From the NCBI RefSeq assembly GCF_963662255.1, contig NC_085050.1, positions 24,670,631 through 24,734,630 of the forward strand: a stretch of 64,000 nt of DNA. The letters run 5' to 3'. The DNA is from Cinclus cinclus (taxonomy: Eukaryota > Chordata > Aves > Passeriformes > Cinclidae). The position numbers and the translations under genes are program-made. Numbering within the stretch: position 1 is the first letter of the stretch; every line of letters starts with the position of its first letter. The notes under the pieces are model-generated. The model was given only the letters and a program-made list of their open reading frames with translations. It searched no databases and was not told the origin of the DNA. Positions 36,492 through 50,414 of the stretch are shown here, piece by piece.

Positions 36492-39400
36492 GTTGAGAAT
36501 CTAGAAGATGTTGAATTTGGTGGTAGATTACCAAACAGTGATTAGGGTGTCAGTAATGAAAAAATAAACACAGATCAGAAAAAAAGACTGAGTTTTAGAC
36601 TTTGGAATTTATGATGTATCCCAAAAAGAATGAAAATAGTATTCTCCATCAGATAATGTTTTTATCTAGATGAGGAACCATTGCATCCAGGAGGCCTCAC
36701 TGCAGAGTCTGTCTTCAGAAAAAAAACAAAATTAAGGGATTTTTTTTTTTAATGAGAAAAGCCGTATTTCAAAGCCTCGGAAACTTTGGGAATAAAATCA
36801 ACTGTGATTTTCATGGCTTACACAAACTGAGTTAACACTTATTTAGCTCTTTGGTATTGACTGCACATATATAATCAAACAAAAAAAAATTATGCAGCAT
36901 TTTCACTTATTGATTATTTTTGCATCAGGTTTGCTGATTGCATTCCCAATAATTATGACACAACACTACTTTATTCCATGGTACTTACAGTGCTAGAATA
37001 TGGTGCATGTGGGATGAGCCATTTGCCTCCACAAAATGCTAGAAATGTTAAGTCTGTGGTCCATATACATTTTTGCAGAGCAAATATTGGAATTCATATC
37101 TGTATTGGAAAGTAGAATGTATTCACAAACTCAAGTAGTAGCTATTAGCAGGTATAAAAGATACTTGTGTGCATCATTAACTAACTAGTGTAAACATGCA
37201 TAATTGATCATAAAACATGTTCATGATCAATTACAGGGAAGTTCTCAGCTACTTCAGTGTTCTTATTCTAGGAAACATTAAAGCTGAGAAGATAATGATG
37301 ACTGCAACCCAATATTCAATTGAGCTGTGCTGGAACTTAGAGTGTCACAGACCAAGAACAAAGGGTCAATCCCCCCTGATGGCAGTTGTAAATGAGCCAA
37401 GAATCCATGAATCAAAAAACATGATTGTGGTAGGTGACAAATAAATGATATTTGTTCCATTGACAATTAGCAACCCTGTAGAAATGTTTGTCAGAAATCA
37501 ATATTCTGTGTCCAGCAAGCTGTAGCTAGGATCTTTGGACCCTAGAAACTGGACAGGCAGTGTTTACTGTTTGTTGAGCAATGTCTCTTTACTCTGCCTT
37601 GCTGCCTGCTGAACTGCCTCAGGACAGGTAGAAAAGTTAATTGATTCAGTTTTAATCTGAGTTTGCATTTAGGGGATCAGGAATCCCCAGTTTACAGGAA
37701 TGACAAGCCTTCAAGGAAGAGTGAGTGACTGATTAACCATGATTTGAGTCATGGTGTCAAAGAACCCATAGGAATTTTGAACAGAAACTAAGAATTGAAG
37801 TTATTCCTTTTACTTCAGTGAGGCCAAACTTGTCTACCATGGTGCCCCCTGAACAAAGGCAGTCATATTCATTTTGAGTGGTATTTGGCTATTTCTGCAC
37901 TCTTGTGTGTAACATTATGTAATATTTCTTCTAACCATATATAATGTCTGTCTGCAGAAACTAAAATTTCTCTATGGAACAGCAGCTATAATTCTAATCA
38001 TAGATTTATATTTTGGGTTTAGTTTAGTATTTACCAGTTAATTTCAGGTTATTTTAAGAAGACAGTGAAATGTTATTACCTTTATCAGTGTCTGTTCTTC
38101 CATCAGTGATTTTGCTGTAACTCATTTGGTGATTCATTCTCACTGTTATTTTTCCATGCCTTTTTCTGAATTTTATTTTTTTCTTTAGGGCAGAGAGTTA
38201 AGGCAAAGTAATCATAAGATAAAATAAAGACTTTTCTCTCCCATCTTCTTTTAGTAGAGTTTAACAAATCTGCATTGACTGACAGAATGGATTTTTCATT
38301 GAGTTCAATGTGCTGTTTCTTGAGACTACATTTATGCATTGAATATTTTTTTTTATCAAAATAATGACAACTGCAAGGAAGCCTCAGAATTTTGCAACAA
38401 AAGGAATACATTTAATGAGTTTACTCTCATAGAAATATATAAAATAGCGCAATAGATTTCTTAATATGCACATTTTGAGCCAACATACTACTTCTCTAAA
38501 TGTTCCCCAGATTTTAAATGTGTAGTTTAAATTAATGAATGAGAAGTACTTTGCCTAGATATATAATAAATAATACTTTGCCTAAATATATATTTTGTTA
38601 CAATCATGACAATTTTCTACTGTACATTCACATGAAAGATGTTAGCCCATATTCTATTTTTTCTGAAAGAAACAGTTCTAGCTTCTACAACGTATCAGCA
38701 AAAGGGTTTCCTGGAAATCTAATGCACTCAAGATTAAAAAAAAAAAAAGTAGAAAATAAAAATCCCATTAATTTATTGTAGATTCACTTTTAGATCCAGA
38801 TCCTCAAACAAACCAGGAGTCTCAGAAGAGTTTCATCAGTTTATAATAGCCATGTATTACGTCCACAATAAGACCAATGTAAAATTGTACATTTAAATGG
38901 AGTAATCAACTATGTAAACAGAGACAACAAAACTAGATAAATCATTTTTCCTATGAAGAAAACCTGAGTGTCATTGATTCTAGTCTCTTCATAAATACAA
39001 AATTACATCCTTTTTCTGATACAGGTGAAATGTTCTTTCTTTTCCCTCTGATTAGTAGAATAAGCAATATAATATATGCTAAAAATATATTCTGCTTAGC
39101 TTTGCTAAAACTTCAGGGGAGGTTTTGTCGAGATTCTGATACTGCACAGCAGAAAAAGAATGGCCTAATGATAAAACCATGGGACAAATCATAAGACTGT
39201 TTTAAAAGAGATGATGTATGAGGAGAGAGTATGGACATTGTTTAGCTGTAGAATAGAAGCTCCAAGGTAATACAGAAACCACATTTAAATTGTAAAATAT
39301 AACTGTGAAGAGATGGAAAATAAATTTCTGACTACATGAAAGATGATAGAATGGACAGAAGATTCAAACTAAGCTAATAATAATCAGAGAAGATACTAAG

Positions 39401-39887
39401 AGAAATGTCCAATATCATAGATGATGATGCATCCAAACTGGTTGCTGGACTGGGCCAAGGAATCTGCATCGTTGGAAGTCTTAGGAAGGAAATCTAATAA
39501 ACTGAAAATAAATAAAAAATAATATTCTATTTTCCATTGCACACAGGCAATAATGCCATACTGGGGAATGAATATTGACTAAACTTTGTATGGTCCTTCC
39601 AATCAACATTTTTTGGTTGCACTGAAATATATTGTTGCAGACCAAAATTTTGGTTGCTGTGTCCGTGGGTGAGCAACAATGTATCATTGGAATGAAATTA
39701 TATATATATCAACAATATGTCATTGGACAAGAAATAAATATCAAGGGAATTTTTTATTGCCATTTATCCACAAATACTTGCAAATTTTTAAGGAAACATA
39801 ATCCTGTGAAGGGACAGGCTATAATAGTAAGGGCATATGATGCAGAATATTTAATAGCAAGGATTTTTCGATTTTAGAACAGACTCT

Positions 39888-39919
39888 GAAGGAAAGCCCA
39901 GTGAAGGGAAGCTCAGTGA
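39888..39919 (+). repeat. Imperfect tandem duplication
   Basis: GAAGGAAAGCCCAGT is followed by GAAGGGAAGCTCAGT and then GAAGGACG. Units are about 15 bases with two differences. Confidence 0.7.
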
Positions 39920-42897
39920 AGGACGTGGTCAGAAGAGAAGAATGGGATAAAATGCAATCTATCACAGATAAATTTTGTCATAACAAGTCTAATGGCTACA
40001 GATTTACTGAACCTAATATATCTGTAGTCTACCTGTGAAAGTATCTGATATAGTGATCTTGGACAAAATATTTCAGAAAATGAAGTTTAAAATCAGTTTA
40101 TGAAAATTTTACAAGATCATATTGAAGATCACACCAGCTCATTCAAGAGATGCTTTTTCAAAACCAGAGAAACAGAATAAAATTTCACCGAGTCCTGTTC
40201 CCAATAAATTAAAGTTAGAGGCACTCTGTATTCAATAAATTTTGTGTGACAAGACTCTTCAGAGAACTTGAAATGGGAAAAGAGATCAATTAACATTTAG
40301 GCATTAGAGACATATGGCGTAAAGAAATGGCAGTAGAACTAATAAGTTAAGCTTCTACTCTTAAGATAACATGTGGAAGTCCTTATTTTTCTTGTATTTA
40401 GGGAAGCTTACCAAGTGAGTTGACTGATATTATTTTCCTACGGATTTTCCTAAGGATTTCACATCCTTAGAATCTTTCAAAAATGTTCTGGAGAGATGGT
40501 AGAGATAGTCTTAACAAGGAAATAAGTCTGACTTTTTAAATACCAGACTTAAGCATGGGGGAAATAATACATACTTCTCTGACTGTCTTTCTAATCCTAA
40601 AGAAATATTTGAGGATGAGGTTAGGGACAGGATGTGTGGACAGTTGAATAAAATAAGAAATTAAGTGCTTAAGTGCTTACGAGTTTCATATGGATACCAT
40701 ATAATACATAATAAGCTTGGTTTGGGATATGTTTTCTAAGATTTTTGTTCTAAATGAAAACTTTTGTTTTGTAAAAGTTGCTGGCTATGATTCAATCTAT
40801 CTATGAGATTAAAAAAAAAATGGGCCATGAGCTGAACTGAGTTCAGACTTCCTGAGGTTCATTATAATGAAAACCCAGCACAGGAAAACCTTAGAATGCA
40901 ATAAAGCCCTACCAAGATAGAGAAAATGATAAAACAGGCAAGTAGAGTGAATGCTTTTCTGTGTTGTAGTAACTTAGTAATCTATAAAGTTTTAGATAAA
41001 GTTTTAGTTTTTAGGATGTTAGACTCCCTGAGGTCTTCCCAGCAGCCTAAATGAGGTTAGATCAGGTTAAAGTGGATTCTGGAGTTTCACTTAATGTAAG
41101 CTGAAGAAATATCCTGCACAGAAGCTGCTTTTGCTCTCTGCTTCCTCCACCCAGCAGGTGGCTGGTGCCAGAAGATCACAATTTATTTCTCTTTCAGAAA
41201 CATTTTCTGCAGGTTTATCTGTGCCTTCATGGAGAAGGTACTGAAGAAGCACCTTAGATTTCCTGGTTCCTAAGATATAGGTCCTGAAGTTCCCAGAAAT
41301 TTGAGTCTTTCAGGTTCCAAACTGCTACCAAGTTAGAAAGCATACCAAGGGAGTAGGTAACTACCCTTCTCAGCTACACAGTTCTTCAGCATATCTTCTG
41401 GGAACTGCTGAGTTGACTATACCAGTTCTGTTGAGATGATCTCATCATCCCCATGTGATTTTCACAGCAAACTATTAAGGGCTTGTAGAGTAAAATATTC
41501 AGATATTTTGCTCCTTCTGTAAGCAAAACTCAATTACAGCAAAAAGTTCCATCTAGGTTTATTGAAATAATTGAGAAATCTATTTGTCTGGGCAAGGGAG
41601 ACCTTGCTCTGTGCAGAACTTCCATTTATTTTCCTGGACAGAGCAAAGCCATTCCACCTCTCCCAAACATTCAGTACTATCAGATGAGAGATGCTGAGAA
41701 AGAGACTTAAAGTATCAGTATTCCACTCTGGGGACCAAGGACAAGCACAGAGATGGATCTTAGAGACTCCAGGGCCATTAAAACTTTCTTGGTCTGAGCC
41801 AGAGTGCACATATCATAACTGGGATACACACAAATAGGAAAATTTTCAGATGCTGTAACACTGGGATGAGGAAAAGAAACAAACCTATTGCTGTAAATTC
41901 ACGCTTATCAAAGCAAAAAGAGGAGAGGAAGATAGGAGAGTAGGGACTAGTAGTAAGATAGTAGTAGTAAGCAATTTTTAGAAAAACACTGTGTAATAAT
42001 GCATTTCACTTCCAAGGGCTGTAGATAGAATAAATATTGTACCTGTTAATGAGCACATACAAGGATCCCAGTTCTGAAGAGTTTGTTTTGGCTGTTTTGG
42101 TATATGAATGAATATAATTTCTAGTTTAGTTTTATTTTTGGTCTGAAAAGGATCTTGTAAAAGCCAATCAAATGTTTAGGTCTAATGTGCTGTCAAGTAG
42201 AATATAATTTCCTCAGTTAGCACTTCATATAGCATACACATACTTTAGCACATTTCACCAAGTAAAGCAAATAGAAATTGCTTGATTTACACTCAGGCTC
42301 AAATTTAGTATATATTACATGATATGCATCCTGTACAGGTTGCTAGTGAGCAAGTAAGAGAAAAGCTGAAGAGAAAATGAAGAGTGGAATTTAGTGGCAT
42401 TCTACTATTCATCTCATTTCTCCTTTTTATATTAGAATGCTAGAAGTCAACCTTGACAATCTACCCAAGCACTCTTGCTGATCTTATTTTATGCCTTTCT
42501 TGTTATTAATCTTTCTCTTTGCAGTAGTAACTGAATTTCTCACATTTCAATTCTAAAAAATACTGCAATATTTGAACAACATTGCTGGTTTCTGTTGTCA
42601 TATTACTACAAATTTTAAACCAATCACATAAAATAAGTTTTGATAAGTTTTAAGAAGTGTAACATAAATGAAGAGTTTATCAAAGTGTAATAGTTTGGAT
42701 TTGCCAATTGTAATATATTTACATTTTGTTGTGAAATAGAATTAGGAGTTGTTTTAATTTGAAAAACAGGTGTTTGCTAAGGAAAGGAGAAGCCTTTCTT
42801 TGAACTGAAAAATGTGATCTTTTCTTTCTACAGATTATTATGATTTTGGAATCAAGGGAGCTCTCAGCCAAAGATATGGGGATAGGAATAGCAGTTC

Positions 42898-42903
42898 TTT
42901 ACT
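42898..42903 (-). promoter_or_regulatory. AGTAAA, possible LTR polyadenylation signal
   Basis: On the minus strand AGTAAA lies about 150 bases before the LTR end, where an R-U5 junction would be expected. AGTAAA is a known variant of AATAAA. The placement agrees with a minus-strand LTR. Confidence 0.35.
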
Positions 42904-42999
42904 AGTATAACTAACAAGACAAATAAGAACAACAACAGCGATGAAATTACCCACAAACAGAACAGTAACTCAGTCCCAGTGTTTTTTGGCTGCAGGCCC

Positions 43000-43920
43000 C
43001 TTTTCCCTGAGCTGCAGTTCCCGGTGCTGGGGGCGGGCGGGTCCCACAGAGCTGCAGGAGGGCTGGGGGTGATGGCAGCGCTGTCCCAGGGGGAGAGAGA
43101 GATGGAGAGAGAGCTCTCCGCTCACGGTGTGGGTCCCAGTGCTCAGCAGAGTGCTGGATGGTGGCAGGTTACAGTGAGAAGGCAGCAGGGCAGGGTCTGA
43201 CAGCAGTGAGGATGGCTCCTGGTGCTGGGATGGCAGGGATGGGGCTGAGGCAGCGATCGTCCTTCTCGTCCGAACTCCGCGGGGGACATGGGGAGAGCCA
43301 GAGCCTTCCGCTTCCTCTTCTGGATGTTTGGATATCGAGGGGTTTCCCTCTTCCCTCCCCTCCCCCTTGCCACCAGTGTCCAGTCAACAGGTACCTTAGC
43401 ATGACAATGGGGAAAATTCCACAGAGGGAAAAGGGAAAGAACCAACCCCCAGCAATCCTTTTTGTTCTTCCTCACCCAAGGAAAGATGAAAGTCTGTATG
43501 TCTTATCTGAGCATTGGGAAAAAAAAATCTCACACAGAACTTGCAGGGGCTGTGCCAGGCCATGCCGGAGCCGTGTCAGGATCTCAGGGTGCCCAGGCCA
43601 CGCTGGAGGGGCAGGACGAGAACTGCAGAGTCCATGCAGAGGAGAAATGGGTGCCAAGGCCGTGTGTCCATGGCTTTCCCCCGGCGCTGCCCGCCCCCAG
43701 CTCCAGCCGCAGCCCGGGGTTCTCCCTCTGCCCTGCCCAGCACACAAAGCCCTGGGGGCTCTCCCGAACCGGGCCCGGCTGCCTCCCCCCAGCCCGTGAG
43801 GGCGGCCGGGCGGGCTCGGCCACCCCAGGGCTGCTCCGAGCCGGGGCAGGGCAGGGCCCCCCGAGACATGGACACACCGGGAAAAGGCGAGAATCCAGCA
43901 ATGGGCCTCTCTTCTTAGCT
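43000..43920. other. CpG-rich island inside the LTR
   Basis: The block holds clusters such as GGGGGCGGGCGGG, GATCGTCCTTCTCGTCCG, CCCGAACCGGGCCCGG and GGCGGCCGGGCGGGC. It is the only CpG-dense block in the window. It lies wholly inside the minus-strand LTR, so it is more likely retroviral U3/R sequence than a host promoter. Confidence 0.7.
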
Positions 43921-46900
43921 ACTAGGGCCCCTGGCCTGGGCCAGGTCAGGAAACTTCCTAGAAAGCCAAAAATACAAAAAAGCTTTTCCACAGTTTACTT
44001 GCTTCAAATGTGATTCACGGAGCGAACCAACTTTTCCAATTGTTTTCTCAGGCTGTCAACAACTAAACCAGCCTCCAATTGGTCCCATTAATCCACAAAG
44101 GAAGTTCCTATAAAAAAAACTTTCTAGTGTGCCCTCTCCTTAGAGTAAAACCAGCACACAAAGGCAGAATGTATTCATCATCCTTTTCTTCTCTTTATTT
44201 CCCATGTTGAGATTGTGACCAAATCACCAATGATACTTTTAAAGTCCATATTTTCCTCTGGATAACAAAACCAAATTGTTCTTCCTGAAGATTGTGAGCT
44301 TGTATGTCCTCTGGAGGATGTTCAGCTCCTCAGACTGTGCTGCCATGAGTGCAGGCTCTGCCATGGCTCTATTTTCATGCCTTCACTGCCTGGGCACCGA
44401 TCTCTGCAGCTGCTTCAAAACATTGTTTCTAAGCTCTGCAGACACCATCCATATCTGTATTCCGTAGCTACCTCCCATTTCCTTTTCCACAGTCTTCTTC
44501 ATCAGTTTCAACTTTTTCTGTTACACAGCTATCTATTTGATTTAATCTGGGATGCCTCTTTTAATCTGACCGCTGCATTTACCAGTTAGATTTTGATCTC
44601 ACTTAATACTCATTTATATTTTAAGATCCAGCTAATCCAGTTAATCTCAGCATTTTCCAAAAACATAGGAAAGAGGTAAGCTGAAATCATACCTTACTGT
44701 GTTTTAACTCTCATTTGTTCATGCAGTATTAGAACACTTTTGATTTGCACTATTTTGTGCAGCCAATGTCTTTCCAGAACAATCCAGACTTACTATAGGT
44801 CAACTGACAGAGAGCATCTACAGGAAGAATATTCCAGAGAACCAAGCTGTTGTAAAAGAGAGGGGGGTTTTTTTGGCACAATTCCTGCATCACTCTTGTT
44901 AAAATCTAGGGTGGCAGTACACATTAAGGCTCTTATGTTCCGGAGAGCGACCTGAGTATCTAGCCAGACAAAGTTATCCTCTATTTTCTTTCACATTTAC
45001 GAAGGAAAAATTAAAATTAGATTTGGGCTGTGCAGATGTCTCAGAAAGAAAAGCACTGACACTGTTTAAACACATTGACTGTTTTATTATTTGCCAAAAT
45101 AGTCATTAAAGCCACATGAGAAGATACCATGCGATTCACTTTCAGAATCGATATTCTGAAAATCTGCAATCTACAAGTGTGTTTTATTTGTCACAATGTC
45201 TGAATAACATAATTTAAAAAAAATTAAAATTCAACATGTATTTATTTCAGTACTGCTTATATCAGAATGGCTTTGTGCTATGACATTAGCTTTAGAAAAA
45301 AAGACACAATAATTTAATTTTAAAACTGAAATGCTCAGGGACTGAGGTTAATAAAGAGCAAGTATTATGCATGAACATTTTTCTATTCATACTTAATATT
45401 CATTAGCATTATGGCTAGAAAGCATTTTAAAACATTATAATTTTTTAATATTCAAATTCATAATGAGCTGTGTAAAATGCATCCCCTTATACCATTAATT
45501 GTCTAATTCCCATTGACACAGTAGACCTTTCCAATCATATCCATTTTTAAATACTCAGACTAAGATAAGAGATTTATGCAGGTCAGTCTGTCATATGCGT
45601 CTGGAATAAAAATCTGTAATCATGTACTTTTGTAGATTAAGAAAGATGGAAATACTGTATGCCAAAAACTAAGCAAGAATCTTTGGTATACCTCCCAGAT
45701 TCCTTCTGCTTTTTAAAGTAATTATAAGAAAGTATGCAGTTTTTAAGAAGAAAAGGTCTGAATTTCCACCTCTTTTACCTCTCCCCATCATTCTCTAGAT
45801 TTAAAAGCCCACAGTTCTCAATATGCCTCTTCCATATCATCACACAAAACCATATTGCATCCTTTCCAGTTTCCTAATGGAATTTTTCCTTTCTAAACTG
45901 CTTGTCTAAGTAGAGACTTTTCATCCATTCAAATATGATAGATCTGAAAAAAGGGATTTCTAGTTTCTTAACCTCTATCTGTATAACTGTAGTTATCACA
46001 AGTATACTGTTATTGACTGTACTTATACTGAAGCTATATTAAGCTCTCTATCCTTTCTCTTTTCTGTTGAGTGAAATTTGACTTACTGAGAGAAAAAGTA
46101 CAATCACTCTTTAAGACTGTTCTTCAAAATTTCATTTGTCAGAGGAGTTGACAGTTTCTAAGAAGATTTGAAATTGTTCTTCTGTCTTCTACAGGTTAAC
46201 ATTTAGGAAACAGCAGTGTACTGTATGGTTTGCCTTGGACTGTTTGACAGCACAGTAAGTTCTAGGTGTTCAGTGTTCATAATTTTATTCAGGAAGAGAA
46301 AATATTAACGGTTGACTCTAAATTTATCTTGGCAGTGAGGTTTTCCCTAGCAGTGATGACTTCTTAAAAAAATTGAAAAGGTATTTTTGTTTCTCAAATG
46401 TCTTTGCTTCTTCAGCACCAGTTTGACAGTGATTTTTTTTTAATTTTTGTTCAGTGCTCCATGTGTTGGAAACAAGGTAAGTGCAAACTGAATATTCTCA
46501 GAGACAAATTCCAGTTTGTGATATGAAGGTCTCTGTCCAGGCAGTGCTAATTGTAGTTGTTTGCCATTGAAAAAATTGTTTGCAATTTGAAAAAAGCGCT
46601 CATGTAGAAATCTAATAATGATTTCATGCTACCCACAGCATTAATCAAATGTTTTAAAAATTAAATAGAAACAAAGTAATTTCAAAATAGGAAAACTATT
46701 GAAGGTTTAAAACGTTTAGAGAAAACATTCTGTCCCCTGAATGATCTCAAAACAGCTTTATTTTTACACATAGGATCAGTTCAGTGTAGAGCAAGAGGAA
46801 TTTGCTTCCCTACATTCCTGGGAAGATCAGGATTTGGCCCCATATAAAAGCTCTTTGATGAAAAATCTAAAGGCTTTATTGTAACATTAGTAGCAAACTA

Positions 46901-47787
46901 ATTATTAAACTTGAAACTGTACATCTGTGTTTTTAACAAGATGCTTAACTTGATTGAGTCAAGATGTTAAAATACATGAAAGAATTGGCATGGTAGGAGA
47001 AAAGAGTTTGTGGGTATAAACAGAGAACTATAATGACATTAAAACTTAATGATGAGACATCTGATCCTTTTGATGAATGACCTGTGAAAAATCTTCCACT
47101 TGCAGTGACCTGTGGAACCCTTTGTGTAATAATGAATACAAGCAGGCTACATACCAGAAGAAGGATACAAATTCACAAAAAAATGCTGAATATTGAAGTA
47201 CATAATATTTTCAGGTCTCAGCATAGATTCTCTACAGATTATCACTTCTCTATTTTGTTCTGCACTCTAAGCATAACTTAAATTCCTGGCAATAGGAGTA
47301 CAAATTTCTTGACTGAATCTTAATGGTATGTTGCTAAAATAATTTTTATAATGAGAAAAAATTACTTTGCTTAATATTAGAGACAATGAAAGAAGAAACA
47401 GTCGAATACTTTCTGTCTGTAGTTAAACTCTTAAATTCATATTTAGCCACTTGAATCAAATGCCTTCATTTTTAAAAATTCTGAGTACCGGCTCCTCAGT
47501 GGGCATCACTGAAATCGATTAATGATTGACATCTCTGGAAATCAAGCCCTCTAAATGCCAGGAGTGCACAAGTTTCCCAAGAGTGCATACAAGATATACA
47601 GGTAGTTATTCGATATCTGAAGCTTGTGACTAAACTTGAGCTCAGAGACTCACAATCAGAATACTCAGTGCCAGGCTGTAATTATGTTCAGGTTTGGATC
47701 AAACATTGAACATCTTGAGCTGATAGCACCATCAGGTCACGATGTGGATGGGAACAATTACTGTCCTGTTGTAGCCACACCTCCCTC

Positions 47788-47828
47788 CCAGCAAAAAACA
47801 AAAACCAAAAAAACAAAAAACACAAAAC
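47788..47828 (+). repeat. A-rich strip with AAAC units
   Basis: Runs of A separated by single C or CC over about 40 bases. It follows a non-repetitive segment. A retroposon tail is possible, but no body is recognised. Confidence 0.65.
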
Positions 47829-48176
47829 TTGTTTGTCTTTTGGTAATATCATCTGGTCCAGATGAGTCACCAAGCAGGGTCCTTCCTAAAGCATCTTAGG
47901 TCACATAAAGCAAGAGAGAATCATGTAAAACAACACCCTGTCCAGGCTGATATATTGCTGTCACCGCAGATGAATGGAGAGGTGATAAAGATCACTGCTT
48001 CAGAAGACTTCAGTCCACCCCTTGACTCAAGAAATTTATGACATAAATTTCATAGTATTGACATAACCTGGCAGTTAATTTGAGGTCCTGCATGTGGAAT
48101 GTCACTTTTCGTTTTAACTCCTGATTTTAATTGTGATTTGGTAGCTCAGACTAGCGAGGGTTAGAAATATATGTCA

Positions 48177-48204
48177 GATTCTTAGAATCTGATTCTTAGA
48201 ACCT
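48177..48204 (+). repeat. 14-base tandem duplication
   Basis: GATTCTTAGAATCT followed by GATTCTTAGAACCT, with one difference. The unit itself contains the small palindrome GATTCTTAGAATC. Confidence 0.8.
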
Positions 48205-50414
48205 GATTTAAATAGTCACCTTTAATGGCTCTTGTCTTATTTTACTATGGTAGGCAAAACAAAAGTCTAGACTTAGAAGTAGATAAGCTGAATAACATTT
48301 TCTACTTTTTGTGCATACCAATCATGAATGCAACCTGAGGAAAAATAAATAGGTTTTAATAATAATGCCTTGTTTTAATGGGAGAAGCTATTCCTATGTG
48401 GGTATTCTTAAAACATCCAGCTACAGGATTGATTTGAATCTCTTTAAATATACCAGCAAAAAGTACTTATGTAATCCTTCAAGCAGAAGGAAAAAGGATA
48501 TATTCTGTTTATAACATACTAAGTAGGCAGATGTCTCTAAAGTAGATTCCACTTCAATGCAAGACTGTGATACAAATTAGAAAGCATATGCCATATTGCC
48601 TTGATATCTTGTTACTAAATGCTGATGAAAGTTTATGATCATAAGCGAAATATGTACAGTAGGACTGAAAATAATCTTTCAAATTAAAACTGTTAAAATA
48701 TATACTGTGCAGAACGTATGCTAGGTGTTCTGCAATGCAGGCTCCAGGGATGTGTTTCTGTGGGGGTTTGTGGCATACAGCAACAGATTTCAATGCTGCC
48801 TCAAGTATTGAGATGCATCAGCTTCCATATTTTTCTTGTGAAGACTAAGACCAATAGCATGTGACCCAGTTACAGTAAAAAATACTGACAGTGTTGTGAA
48901 GTTTGATAGCAAAGCTATGGTGGCACTGTGGTAAGGAAATTTATTTGGAACCAGAACCTCCCACCTAGCTTTGAGTTCAGGCATGCTTTGTAGAACCCAC
49001 TGCTACCTTGATCCCTGATTATCCAGATTTCTGCTGATACTGCAGCATTCTGCCTGCTCTTGTCAAAGGCAGGAGCCACAGGAACCTGAGGCTATTCAGG
49101 GCACATGATCAGCCTGTGGCATGGATAGCAATGACATGTACTGAAACTTTGATGCTGGGACTCTTTCAGATCCCCAATTTAATGTATACGAAAAGGCTGC
49201 TATTAAACTTCTGACTTTCCCAGGAATGGGAGGATTACACTCTATGCTGTATTTTAACTAACCATCAAGTCTTTGGACTTGATGCAGGGCTCATTGGGCC
49301 CAAACTGCTGTCTCCCTGTTTTGCTGCTTTGATTAATAATGGGGATATTATTTCTATATTTTCCTCTGTTTACTATGCTCTGAATTTTATATTCTAAGAC
49401 CAAAAATATTTATCAGAACTAGTCTAATGCATTTCATAACATGGACCATCAAATTTCACAGTTTTTTTCCTTCACTGAGAGCTAAAACTGATGTGTTTAG
49501 TCTAAAAGTCTGAGCTGAAGACAGTCAAAGACAGAAAATCCATCTCACATGTTCTGATGTTTACTCATATTTAGTCATAAGGAAAATAATGTTATTACAT
49601 TTTCAGCATGTTTCATTAAATCCCAGCCATCTTTGTTATCTTTAAAACGCTGAATGATTAATGCCTTATCCAGCAAAGCTAAGAATATAGTATGATCAAA
49701 TCCACTCATAGTTCTAATTTTCATATTCTAATTAGGTAGAACATATAAACCTACATTTCTGCAGCTCTTAAAGTGTTCTTATGGCCTTTTCATGCACATT
49801 TCCTTTTTCCATTTAATTTTTTTCAATTCCAGCTTTTTGAAGTACCTGTATATAGGAAGTGGTCTTCATATTTTAGTATCTCTTTGAACAATGCTGAATT
49901 CAGAGGTGTATGTTTTATCACACTCATTTTTAAATTAGCATTTGTCAGTTTATGTTCTTCTGTCACTCCTAGCCACTCCTAGTTCAGTTCAGTGTGTTTC
50001 CCCACTTTGAGAAATCAATTGACTACTTATTAATCTATTTGTCTGAATTTTGTTGGTCTTGTATATGTTTCTTCTGTAAATTAAGACATCAGGGAGCAGT
50101 AAGCTAAATGCACTGAACAGAATGATGTTGATTTAATAAGTGTTTCTGTCCTTTCATGTCCTCTATTATTATTCATTATCAGCTTCTCAGTTAATCCACC
50201 TGATATTGCTACCATAATAACCCATTTAGAACCAACTTTGTAAGCCCATTTCGAGCATCAATAATGGAAAGAAAACTTTCAGTCTAATACGAATTTTGGT
50301 GAGCACTTCTTTTACTTCCTTTCTTCTTCCTTTCTTTCTGCTCTCTGCAATTCCAAATAAAATATTAAGTTATTGAGACAAGTATTTCATAATTGTCCTG
50401 ATTTTAGCCAAAGA

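Larger units (their letters stand above)
34021..42749. other. AT-rich noncoding DNA, no gene recognised
   Basis: No gene or firm transposon in about 8.7 kb. Simple repeats: AAAC plus AAG arrays at 34793-34860, a 13-base tandem duplication at 35299-35324, and an AT/TTTATA strip at 36434-36491. A weak exon-like reading frame lies at 35981-36075. The interval 39180-40700 is unusually A-rich on the plus strand and may contain decayed retroelement DNA that I cannot assign. A short TAGTAG-type strip is at 41944-41970. Confidence 0.55.
42750..44158 (-). mobile_element. GC-rich LTR-like endogenous retrovirus element, about 1.4 kb, minus strand
   Basis: Read on the minus strand, the element starts TGTGCTGGTTTTACTC (44158 leftward), opening like avian ERV LTRs, and ends AAATTAAAACA at 42750, giving TG...CA ends. 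Near its 3' end is AGTAAAGAACTGCTATTCC, whose AGTAAA (plus 42898-42903) could be a polyadenylation signal. The middle (about 43000-43920) is GC- and CpG-rich, very unlike its surroundings. No retroviral coding domain is seen. The many open frames (up to 213 codons, both strands) follow from base composition. I recognise it as a bird LTR by recall; the family name and a target duplication are not established. Confidence 0.72.
44159..50414. other. AT-rich noncoding DNA, no gene recognised
   Basis: No gene or assignable transposon was seen in about 6.2 kb. The stretch at 45060-45620 has the texture of vertebrate conserved noncoding DNA (dense TAAT/ATTA motifs and a mixed, non-repetitive sequence). 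An A/C strip lies at 47788-47828 and a 14-base tandem duplication at 48177-48204. The open frames are all below 90 codons. Confidence 0.55.

Noticed and set aside
43158..43799. 213-codon plus-strand open frame, longest in the window
   Set aside because: It lies within the GC-rich minus-strand LTR, where several frames on both strands are open at once. The Pro/Gly/Arg-rich translation follows base composition and matches no retroviral or host protein.
44105..44120. TATA-like CTATAAAA as a host promoter
   Set aside because: It lies at the edge of the minus-strand LTR and no credible transcript follows in either direction.
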